5,676 bases of DNA from NCBI GenBank assembly GCA_902362595.1, contig CABIXF010000088.1, positions 1-5,676 on the forward strand. The letters run 5' to 3'. The first letter of the stretch is position 1. Each line of letters opens with the position of its first letter. The notes beneath the pieces were generated by a model. The model made no database searches, was not told the DNA's origin, and saw nothing but the letters and a program-made list of their open reading frames with translations. Made by a program: the position numbers and the translations under genes. This stretch comes from Bacteroidaceae bacterium (lineage in GTDB: Bacteria > Bacteroidota > Bacteroidia > Bacteroidales > Bacteroidaceae). Below, piece by piece: positions 1-5,603 of this stretch.

Positions 1-26
1 TCCCTAAAGATACGAAAAATTAGGGA
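1..26 (+). other. Small hairpin at the window edge
   Basis: Bases 1-7 (tccctaa) pair perfectly with 20-26 (ttaggga) around a 12-base loop. The hairpin lies two bases before the strong terminator at 29-74, so it may be the end of a structured RNA or part of the 3' UTR of a gene left of the window. In the three plus frames stops occur at 5-7, 21-23 and 40-42, so an upstream reading frame could also end here. The stem may continue beyond base 1. I recognise no known RNA family in it. Confidence 0.35.
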
Positions 27-28
27 GA

Positions 29-74
29 CGGGCAAGTCCTGACTGAGCGAAGTTTGGGCTTGCCCGATTTTTTT
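29..74 (+). terminator. Rho-independent terminator of an upstream unit
   Basis: Bases 29-36 (cgggcaag) pair exactly with 59-66 (cttgcccg). Three more pairs (37-39 with 56-58, one of them G-U) extend the stem to 11 bp, and a short inner helix (42-44 with 51-53) closes a six-base loop. A run of seven T follows at 68-74. This is a textbook intrinsic terminator for a plus-strand transcript that starts left of the window. Confidence 0.85.
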
Positions 75-82
75 GCAGGCAC

Positions 83-132
83 AAAAAAGGCCATCTCAAA
101 TTATATTTCAATTTGAGACAGCCTCGTTTTTT
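83..132. terminator. Second terminator, bidirectional form
   Basis: The arms 89-102 and 110-123 are complementary apart from a 2x2 internal mismatch near the base, with a seven-base loop. Six A (83-88) lie before the stem and six T (127-132) after it, so it could stop transcription from either side. It backs up the terminator at 29-74 and isolates the protease gene from its left neighbour. Confidence 0.75.
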
Positions 133-377
133 GTATCTAGGTGTTTATCCCTCTATAGGTTATAGTCGCTGAAAAATAGTAGATTTAAATGACTGTATAA
201 CTATGACGGTGAATTGTCTGTAAATTGACAAGAATGAATCATGGGTAAATTCTTTTATAATTGGGCTTGAGGCTTAATATTGATTTTGCGAAATCTAGCA
301 CACTATTCTCGCCATATTAACCATCTCTTTTTATGTGTGATTGGCGATATTTGTCTTTAAATTAAGAATGAAACGTC
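133..377. other. A/T-rich gap upstream of ftsH
   Basis: No coding sequence is supportable in these 245 bases. No full TAnnTTTG -7 element was found. The nearest partial matches are 256-263 (TAtaATTG, with a TATAAT at 256-261), 281-288 (TGatTTTG) and 346-353 (GAtaTTTG), none with a well-spaced TTTG upstream. There is a small perfect dyad, ctata-ggt-tatag, at 153-165, too short to call an operator. The ftsH promoter must lie here because terminators close the left side, but I cannot place it. Confidence 0.5.
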
Positions 378-2234
378 ATGAAGCAAGAAACTGTGAACTC
401 ACGCCCTCAGAAGGGAAATCCGTTTGTGACCTTTTTATGGGTCATATTGATTGTCTTATTTTTGAATTGGTTGATTTTCCCGAACTTGACGGGACAGAAA
501 ATCAAATCCACAGATTATGGAACTTTCATAGAGAAGATGGAGGAAGGGTCGATAAAGGAGGTGATGATTAAATCCGGACAGATTTATTTTACGGTAGCCG
601 ATAAAGGAAACGTCACGACTTATCAGACTGGAGAAATAAATGACCCTCAGTTGGTAGACAGGCTACTGAAGGCAAAAAGTCCGAATGAGGATGGTAAAGT
701 AGCTTTTACAGAGATAGTTCCTGAAGAAAATTCTCCTTTTTTGAATTTTATCTTGATGTGGGTATTGCCGGGGCTGTTGTTTTATGTAATAGGGAAGCGA
801 GCTAGTCGAAGTATCCAGGCCCGTATGGGAACTGGAGGTAATTTTATGTCATTCGGGAATGGAGGGGCCAAGATTTATGCGGATGCAGAAATCAAGACGA
901 CATTTGCCGATGTGGCCGGACAAAACGAAGCGAAAGAAATGCTGAAAGAGATTGTGGAATTTCTACATAAACCACAGAAATATACGGATATAGGTGCTTC
1001 GTTACCTAAGGGAGCTTTGTTGGTGGGGCCTCCGGGAACGGGAAAAACGTTGATAGCACGTGCGGTAGCCGGAGAAGCAAAGGTACCTTTCTTTGCTATC
1101 TCGGGTTCCGAGTTCGTGCAAATGTTTGTGGGAATGGGAGCCGCAAAAGTACGCGACCTTTTCAGGCAGGCAAACGAGAAAGCTCCTTGTATTATTTTTA
1201 TTGATGAGATAGATGCCATTGGCAAACGACGGGACAGTGGACTGGGAGGAAACGATGAACGGGAACAGACATTGAACCAGTTGCTGACGGAGATGGATGG
1301 ATTTGACGGGCGGAAAGGAGTTGTGATATTGGCAGCCACGAATCGTCCGGAGGACTTGGATAAGGCCTTGCTTCGCCCAGGACGTTTTGACAGACGTATT
1401 CAAATGGAATTACCCGACCTGGAGGGACGGAAGGCGATTCTGAACGTACATCTGAAGAAGGTAAAGCATGAGACGGTAGATATAGATATCGTGGCTCGTG
1501 CTACGGCGGGTACATCGGGTGCAGAATTGGCCAATATTGTCAATGAAGCGGCATTGAGGGCGGTTCGTATGGGAAGAAGTGAAGTGACTACCGAGGATTT
1601 GGAAGAAAGTGTGGAAACCGTGATAGCGGGTGCACAGAAAAAGGGAAAGGTTGTTTCTGCGGAAGAGAAGAAAATCATAGCCTACCATGAAATAGGACAC
1701 GCGTTAGTGGCTGCCATGCAGAGCCACTCGGCACCGGTACATAAGATTACGATTATTCCTCGCACTTCGGGAGCACTCGGATATACCATGCAGGTGGAGA
1801 GTGGGGAACAGGTATTGATGAACAAGGAAGAGTTGTTCAATCGGATTGCAACCCTGACAGGTGGACGGACGGCAGAGGAAGAAATTTGTCACGTTGTGAC
1901 TACGGGGGCTTCAAATGATATTGAGCAGGCTACTAAACTGGCCCGTGCAATGGTCACTCGTTATGGAATGAGTGATAAATATGACATGATGGGACTGGAG
2001 ACGGTGAATAATGTCTATTTGGGAGGAGATACTTCGCTCACTTGTTCTGCTGAAACGGCAGCCAGCATTGACCAGGAAGTGCTTGAAATGATTCAGAAAG
2101 CACATGAGAAATCACGTCGCCTCATTCAGGAAAATCTGGATGTGATGCATGAGGCAGCTTCTTTCTTGCTGGAAAAAGAAACCATTACCGGTGAGGAGTT
2201 CATGCATATTCTGCATCAGTCGGGTAAGCTGTAA
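378..2234 (+). CDS. ftsH: ATP-dependent zinc metalloprotease FtsH
   Basis: A membrane-anchored AAA+ protease that unfolds and degrades misassembled membrane proteins and selected soluble regulators. The family works as a hexamer with its catalytic parts in the cytoplasm. Seen in the 618 residues: membrane segment 1 at about 16-37, an extracytoplasmic loop, membrane segment 2 at about 121-141, Walker A GPPGTGKT (217-224), pore motif MFVG (249-252), Walker B IIFIDE (272-277), the second region of homology with arginines R336 and R339, and the zinc site HEIGH (437-441) with the likely third ligand D514. All catalytic residues are present. The length is close to E. coli FtsH (644) but lacks the C-terminal extension I recall for housekeeping Bacteroidetes FtsH. 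The pore segment reads FVQMFVGMG rather than the usual FVEMFVGVG. The ATG at 378 is chosen because it leaves a short polar N-terminus before the first membrane segment; no clear ribosome binding site precedes it. The flanking genes are unrelated to the family. The FtsH call is firm; which paralogue it is remains uncertain. Confidence 0.97.
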   Translation: MKQETVNSRPQKGNPFVTFLWVILIVLFLNWLIFPNLTGQKIKSTDYGTFIEKMEEGSIKEVMIKSGQIYFTVADKGNVTTYQTGEINDPQLVDRLLKAKSPNEDGKVAFTEIVPEENSPFLNFILMWVLPGLLFYVIGKRASRSIQARMGTGGNFMSFGNGGAKIYADAEIKTTFADVAGQNEAKEMLKEIVEFLHKPQKYTDIGASLPKGALLVGPPGTGKTLIARAVAGEAKVPFFAISGSEFVQMFVGMGAAKVRDLFRQANEKAPCIIFIDEIDAIGKRRDSGLGGNDEREQTLNQLLTEMDGFDGRKGVVILAATNRPEDLDKALLRPGRFDRRIQMELPDLEGRKAILNVHLKKVKHETVDIDIVARATAGTSGAELANIVNEAALRAVRMGRSEVTTEDLEESVETVIAGAQKKGKVVSAEEKKIIAYHEIGHALVAAMQSHSAPVHKITIIPRTSGALGYTMQVESGEQVLMNKEELFNRIATLTGGRTAEEEICHVVTTGASNDIEQATKLARAMVTRYGMSDKYDMMGLETVNNVYLGGDTSLTCSAETAASIDQEVLEMIQKAHEKSRRLIQENLDVMHEAASFLLEKETITGEEFMHILHQSGKL

Positions 2235-2357
2235 TGGCTGGTGATTCTTTTGGGGGGAGAAGCGTAATAAAGAGGTGGGAAAGAGAAAGCCTGAGAAAAA
2301 ATTACGAAGGCGGAAATAATAGAAGGGATGAATGAAAAGAGGTGCGAGATAAAATCT
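2235..2357. other. Purine-rich spacer after ftsH
   Basis: The ftsH stop is followed by a strongly purine-biased plus strand: about 85 of the 103 bases from 2252 to 2354 are A or G by hand count. No reading frame or convincing hairpin terminator was found. The only pairing near the stop is ttct/agaa around the G-run at 2252-2257, which is too weak to call. How the ftsH transcript ends is therefore not evident, and read-through into the reductase is possible. Confidence 0.5.
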
Positions 2358-2365
2358 TATTTTTG
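2358..2365 (+). promoter_or_regulatory. Bacteroidetes -7 element before the reductase
   Basis: TAttTTTG matches the Bacteroidetes -7 consensus TAnnTTTG at every fixed base. If its last G is -7, transcription would start near 2372, giving a 40-base leader before the ATG at 2412. No TTTG is seen at the -33 distance, where the DNA is purine-rich, so the promoter may be weak or need an activator. Confidence 0.5.
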
Positions 2366-2377
2366 TCACCGACAAAA
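2361..2377. promoter_or_regulatory. Inverted repeat over the predicted start site
   Basis: TTTTGTC (2361-2367) and GACAAAA (2371-2377) are perfect 7-base inverted arms separated by acc. The dyad would cover about -11 to +6 of the predicted reductase promoter, where a bound repressor would block transcription. It is a candidate operator by position only; no regulator is encoded nearby. It is too short and A/T-rich to be a good terminator. Confidence 0.3.
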
Positions 2378-2411
2378 GAATGATGGTTGAACCTTTCAAA
2401 TTCATATTATT

Positions 2412-3413
2412 ATGATAGCACCTGTTTATGCTGCAGCAGAAAATCGCTACGAGTGTGGCATGCAATATCGGCGTGCCGGACGGAGTGGGGTGATGCTGCC
2501 CGCCATTTCACTGGGATTATGGCATAATTTCGGGGACGTGGATACACTCTCACTCAGCCGGAAAAAATTGCATTATGCCTTTGATCATGGAATTACACAC
2601 TTTGACTTGGCCAATAATTACGGGCCGTCGTATGGCTCGGCCGAGGAGACTTTCGGACAGATAATAAAATCGTCATTGGCTCCTTACCGGGACGAACTGT
2701 TTATTTCTACAAAGGCGGGACACGACATGTGGCCGGGTCCGTATGGCAACTGGGGTTCCCGCAAACATTTGATGGCCAGCCTGGAACAGAGTCTGAAACG
2801 GATGAATCTGGAATACGTGGATGTGTTTTATTCGCATCGTTATGATCCGGAAACGCCGTTGGAAGAGACGCTTCAGACGTTGGTGGATATCGTACACCAA
2901 GGGAAGGCTTTGTATGTGGGCCTGTCCAAATATCCCCTGGAAGCCTATTTGTTTGCCAGCCGTTTCTTGAAAGAACGGGATGTGCCGTGCCTGTTGTATC
3001 AGGGACGTTACAGCATGCTGGTACGTGAGCCGGAATCTCAAGGAATCTTGCAGGCGGTCAGAGAAAATGGGGCGGGGTTTGTGGCCTTTTCTCCTTTGGC
3101 GCAAGGCTTGCTGACCAATCGTTACTTGCACGGCATTCCAGAGGATTCCCGTATTGCCCGTGGAGGCTTCTTGAAAAAAGAGGCACTAACGCCGGAAGTC
3201 TTGAGAAAGATTCAGGCATTGAACGAACACGCACGCTTGCGCGGACAATCGTTGGCCGAGATGGCATTGGCTTGGCTGCTGAAAGATGCGTCGATCACTT
3301 CCGTGTTGGTGGGAGCCAGTTCGGTGGAACAATTGGGTGATAGCTTGAAGGCGCTGGACAATCTTTCGTTCGAGGAAGAAGAGCTTCAGCGTATTGAAGA
3401 GATTCTTGCGTAG
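2412..3413 (+). CDS. gpr: Aldo-keto reductase, YghZ/Gpr type
   Basis: A cytoplasmic NADPH-dependent reductase of the aldo-keto reductase (beta/alpha)8 barrel family. It closely resembles E. coli YghZ (Gpr), which reduces L-glyceraldehyde 3-phosphate, a toxic by-product, to glycerol 3-phosphate, and also acts on methylglyoxal. Shared stretches I recognise are SLGLWHNFG (33-41), GITHFDLANNYG (60-71), STKAG.DMWPGPYG (99-112), SLKRMNLEYVDVFYSHR (127-143), FSPLAQGLLT and, near the C-terminus, SVLVGAS.VEQL, where the cofactor phosphate is bound. The catalytic tetrad is complete: D65, Y70, K101, H142. At 333 residues it is slightly shorter than E. coli YghZ (346) and lacks the tail after the last helix. 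The ATG at 2412 is preferred over the in-frame ATG at 2460 because the extra residues (RYECGMQYR) align with the start of YghZ (ERYGQMQYR). It is probably transcribed alone, from the -7 element at 2358-2365 to the terminator at 3453-3509. The family call is firm; the physiological substrate is inferred. Confidence 0.93.
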   Translation: MIAPVYAAAENRYECGMQYRRAGRSGVMLPAISLGLWHNFGDVDTLSLSRKKLHYAFDHGITHFDLANNYGPSYGSAEETFGQIIKSSLAPYRDELFISTKAGHDMWPGPYGNWGSRKHLMASLEQSLKRMNLEYVDVFYSHRYDPETPLEETLQTLVDIVHQGKALYVGLSKYPLEAYLFASRFLKERDVPCLLYQGRYSMLVREPESQGILQAVRENGAGFVAFSPLAQGLLTNRYLHGIPEDSRIARGGFLKKEALTPEVLRKIQALNEHARLRGQSLAEMALAWLLKDASITSVLVGASSVEQLGDSLKALDNLSFEEEELQRIEEILA

Positions 3414-3452
3414 GCTTTTAATCTCGTGTGTTTGAGGAAGAAAGAGAAATGT

Positions 3453-3509
3453 AAAAAAGTGGGCTGTCTGTTTGTTAAAACTATTTAATTATAGACGGCT
3501 CACTTTTTT
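3453..3509. terminator. Long-stem bidirectional terminator after the reductase
   Basis: Bases 3453-3471 pair along their whole length with 3491-3509, a 19-bp stem with three G-U pairs and a 19-base loop. Six A start the left arm and six T end the right arm, so it can work in both directions. It begins 40 bases after the reductase stop codon and separates that gene from the transporter. Confidence 0.85.
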
Positions 3510-3534
3510 GGATATGAACATTCCTTTAAATTTG
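3507..3534 (+). promoter_or_regulatory. Promoter of the CNNM/CorC transporter gene
   Basis: TTTG (3507-3510) and TAaaTTTG (3527-3534) match the Bacteroidetes -33 and -7 elements exactly, 16 bases apart, slightly under the usual spacing of about 19. The predicted start is near 3541, leaving a leader of about 22 bases. The -33 element lies on the last T bases of the preceding terminator. Confidence 0.55.
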
Positions 3535-3562
3535 CTCCTTTGAAACACACTCGTTTTTATAT

Positions 3563-4864
3563 ATGGATGAAATAATCATTATTATCGGGTTGATAGTACT
3601 GAACGGTATCTTCGCCATGTCCGAGGTGGCATTAATATCAGCCCGAAAATCCCGGTTGTCGACCGACGTAAAAAAAGGTAATAAATCTGCTCGCGTAGCA
3701 TTAAAACTGGCAGGGGACCCAGATCGTTTTCTTTCTACCGTCCAAATTGGGATCACATTGATAGGTATTTTGACCGGTATTTATTCGGGAAATAAAATTG
3801 CGGTCGATTTGACCAATGTACTGGTTTCGTGGGGAGTATCTTCTACTTATGCATCCGGACTGGCACAGGGGATTATCGTTGTCATCGTTACTTATCTGAC
3901 CATCATTTTTGGGGAGCTGGTGCCGAAGCGTATCGGTATGAGTATGGCCGAAAGAATGGCCAAGCTGGTGGCCCGTCCGATGAATGTGCTGGCCAAGATT
4001 GCCTTGCCGTTTGTCTGGTTGCTTTCGAAGAGTACCGAATTGATTTTCAATTTGCTGAATATTAAGGAAACCGATAATAAGGTGACGGAAGAGGAAATCA
4101 AGTCGATTATCAAGGAAGGGGCTGATGATGGAGAAGTGCAACCTGTGGAACAGGACATTGTGCAGCGTGTATTTCTGTTGGGTGATTTGAAGGTCGGTTC
4201 CATCATGACGCACAAAAGTGATATTGTTTCACTGGAAAGCAACATGACGGCTTCCGAAGTGAAGGAGGTGCTGGTGAAAGAGCTGTATGAGTTCTACCCG
4301 GTGACGGAAGATGGGGACTTGGATAAGGTGAAAGGGGTGGTGAACCTGAAAGATTTGGTTTTGCATCTCCCTGAAGAGGATTTCAATTTGTCTGCCTTGA
4401 CGCATGAAGCTACGTTTTTCCATGAGAATATGAATGTATATAAGGCATTGGAACAGATGAAGGCGCAGAAAATAAGTCGCGCGCTGGTTTGCGATGAGTT
4501 TGGTGCCTGTGTGGGAATCATTACTTTGCGCGATATTCTGGAAGGACTGGTCGGTTCGATGGATGATGCCGGAGAAGAGCCGGATATCATCAAGCGGATT
4601 AACAAGGAAGGATGGCTGGTCGACGGACAGTGCCCGTTGTATGATTTCTTGTGTTATTTTAACCGACAGGATTTGTTAGAGGACGTGGATTACCATACAG
4701 TAGGAGGGTTGATTCTGCAATATTTACAGCATATCCCTCAAAGCGGTGAAACTTTGGAATGGAATAATTTTGTTTTCGAGGTCGTAGATATGGATGGAGC
4801 TCGAATCGATAAAGTATTGGTGACGATTCCGTCTTCAGAAGAAGAGGGTGAATGTGAGTTTTGA
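3563..4864 (+). CDS. CNNM/CorC-family membrane transporter ('hemolysin family')
   Basis: An inner-membrane protein of the DUF21/CNNM plus CBS plus CorC-associated type, 433 residues, the usual length. Domains in order: a CNNM domain (about 1-190) with hydrophobic segments near 3-25, 56-77, 97-117 and 139-165 and the conserved motifs MSEVAL (19-24) and GELVPK (117-122); an acidic linker (TEEEIKSIIKEGADDGEV); CBS 1 (about 210-268) and CBS 2 (about 275-333, with GIITLRD at 318-324), expected to bind adenine nucleotides; and a CorC_HlyC domain (about 341-427). Characterised relatives take part in Mg2+/Co2+ efflux or resistance (CorC, S. aureus MpfA) or polyamine export (E. coli YtfL/PaeA). The general order and the C-terminal TVGG and FEVVD.D motifs resemble YtfL. 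The old name hemolysin is not evidence of toxin activity. The segment that usually reads MTPR before CBS 1 is MTHK here (215-218). The ATG at 3563 gives a first membrane helix starting at residue 3; no Shine-Dalgarno is present. It appears monocistronic. The family is clear, the substrate unknown. Confidence 0.92.
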   Translation: MDEIIIIIGLIVLNGIFAMSEVALISARKSRLSTDVKKGNKSARVALKLAGDPDRFLSTVQIGITLIGILTGIYSGNKIAVDLTNVLVSWGVSSTYASGLAQGIIVVIVTYLTIIFGELVPKRIGMSMAERMAKLVARPMNVLAKIALPFVWLLSKSTELIFNLLNIKETDNKVTEEEIKSIIKEGADDGEVQPVEQDIVQRVFLLGDLKVGSIMTHKSDIVSLESNMTASEVKEVLVKELYEFYPVTEDGDLDKVKGVVNLKDLVLHLPEEDFNLSALTHEATFFHENMNVYKALEQMKAQKISRALVCDEFGACVGIITLRDILEGLVGSMDDAGEEPDIIKRINKEGWLVDGQCPLYDFLCYFNRQDLLEDVDYHTVGGLILQYLQHIPQSGETLEWNNFVFEVVDMDGARIDKVLVTIPSSEEEGECEF

Positions 4865-4886
4865 TTTTGCATATAATTCGTGACTG

Positions 4887-4924
4887 AAAGGCTTTCCGGG
4901 CTTAGGCTTTGGAAAGCCTTTTTT
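4887..4924 (+). terminator. Intrinsic terminator after the transporter gene
   Basis: Bases 4887-4897 pair perfectly with 4911-4921 (11 bp, including ggctttcc with ggaaagcc) around a 13-base loop, and the T-run ends at 4924. It starts 22 bases after the transporter stop codon and marks the end of the coding part of the window. Confidence 0.88.
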
Positions 4925-4995
4925 GTTAATGGGATTGAATATAACGGGATTCTTGGTTAATATGTGTTGTAAAACATGATTTTTCAGCTGTTTCT

Positions 4996-5026
4996 TTTGC
5001 GGTTTCAACCGGAATGTTTACTTTTG
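4996..5026 (+). promoter_or_regulatory. Near-ideal Bacteroidetes promoter without an evident gene
   Basis: TTTG at 4996-4999 and TActTTTG at 5019-5026 match the -33 and -7 consensus at every fixed base, with a 19-base gap, which is the expected spacing. It is the best promoter in the window. The predicted start is near 5033. No protein start with support follows; an intrinsic terminator begins about 37 bases after the start instead. Confidence 0.7.
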
Positions 5027-5032
5027 CACTGT

Positions 5033-5094
5033 GTTTTTCATAGTATTAGATTTAAGGTTAACAAAGGTTGGAGTTCAGCGGAACTCCTTTTTTT
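5033..5094 (+). ncRNA. Predicted short RNA or terminated leader, about 62 nt
   Basis: The span runs from the predicted start of the 4996-5026 promoter to the end of the T-run at 5094. The first 37 bases are A/U-rich with no strong internal helix, followed by the terminator hairpin. Two readings fit: a stand-alone small RNA, or the 5' leader of a gene right of the window whose expression depends on read-through. I see no competing antiterminator helix and no credible leader peptide; the GTG frame at 5033 runs through the terminator and has no support. The leader sequence seems familiar to me from other Bacteroides intergenic regions, an unverified recollection. The start is predicted, not observed. 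Confidence 0.45.
5070..5094 (+). terminator. Perfect intrinsic terminator of the short transcript
   Basis: ggagttc (5070-5076) pairs perfectly with gaactcc (5081-5087) around the four-base loop agcg, followed directly by seven T (5088-5094). On the minus strand no T-run follows the hairpin, so it acts only on plus-strand transcription. Confidence 0.85.
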
Positions 5095-5292
5095 ATGTCC
5101 TTACGTGAGGTCTTCTGTTTTCAATCCGCTTTTATCTTCCTGGTTTTCTGTAAGTTTCCCCTCAGACTGTTTACCTTGTTTTTCCGTATGCGGCTTTTCT
5201 GTTCTTTTCCTGTAAACGGTCCGTTTGTTTTTTCCTGTGTTTCGTATTCTGAAAATGTCGGCAGGATAACCTCTCTTTTCCTTTATGTTTTC

Positions 5293-5382
5293 TATGTTTC
5301 CGGTGTGTAAACCGTAGGTTTTCCTGCCTGGAACCGTAGGTTTCCACCGGGTAGAACGTACGTTTTCCGGCAAGGAAACATA
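5293..5382. repeat. 9-bp inverted repeat enclosing the palindrome array
   Basis: TATGTTTCC (5293-5301) and GGAAACATA (5374-5382) are exact reverse complements 72 bases apart, with the three 22-bp-spaced palindromes between them. The arrangement suggests one bounded element, or a branched RNA/DNA secondary structure. I know of no named element with this form. Confidence 0.5.
5309..5368. repeat. Three palindromic repeats at a 22-bp period
   Basis: The units are AAACCGTAGGTTTTCC (5309-5324), GGAACCGTAGGTTTCC (5330-5345) and GAACGTACGTTTTCC (5354-5368). Equivalent bases (the G of the core GTA) fall at 5314, 5336 and 5358, exactly 22 bp apart, about two helical turns. The first two have an AACC-GTA-GGTT dyad and the third is the perfect palindrome AACGTACGTT. 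The spacers between them differ. Equal phasing on one face of the helix is typical of protein-binding arrays, but no protein partner can be named. Confidence 0.6.
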
Positions 5383-5561
5383 AAAAATGCGGGCCGTCCT
5401 GTGTAAAAATGTCCCTGCGATGCGGGATTTCCGTGACGTCATTTGCCCTGCTGCATGGAAAAATCCCGGTTCTGTTTGTGGACATGTAGCTCCGTTTCCA
5501 GTTTTTCCGGAATTTTTTTCGGATTTTTTGCCTTTCGGGGGAGGAATTTTGGCCGGGATTT

Positions 5562-5603
5562 CCCAGCTGGGTGAAAAAAATGGTCGCCGGGTTCATTTTT
5601 TTC
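5562..5603. other. Palindrome and A/T-stem hairpin
   Basis: CCCAGCTGGG (5562-5571) is a perfect 10-bp palindrome. Directly after it, gaaaaaaatg (5573-5582) pairs perfectly with catttttttc (5594-5603) around an 11-base G+C-rich loop. The second hairpin resembles a bidirectional terminator but its stem has almost no G-C pairs, so termination would be weak. The role is unknown. Confidence 0.35.

Noticed and set aside
341..571. Frame overlapping the start of ftsH
   Set aside because: It starts at a TTG and runs out of frame across the first 190 bases of a clearly real ftsH gene.
875..1339. Long minus-strand frame inside ftsH
   Set aside because: It lies antisense to the AAA+ motifs of ftsH; its openness follows from the codon use of the sense gene.
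3514..3543. Nine-codon frame ahead of the transporter gene, a possible leader peptide
   Set aside because: The predicted transcript start (about 3541) lies after its start codon, so it would not be in the mRNA.
4976..5310. Two overlapping plus-strand frames of 79 and 80 codons
   Set aside because: Both run through the perfect terminator at 5070-5094, and their Phe/Leu/Ser-rich translations simply reflect the pyrimidine-rich DNA.
5309..5368. A CRISPR array, considered because of the regular repeats
   Set aside because: The units are about 16 bp with 5-8 bp between them, far too short for CRISPR repeats and spacers, and no cas gene is present.
5434..5441. TGACGTCA, identical to a eukaryotic CRE site
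   Set aside because: An 8-bp palindrome is expected by chance and the CRE meaning does not apply in a bacterium.
5101..5442. Open frame of 113 codons on the minus strand
   Set aside because: It has the same compositional explanation, no recognisable protein features, and no T-run terminator downstream on that strand.
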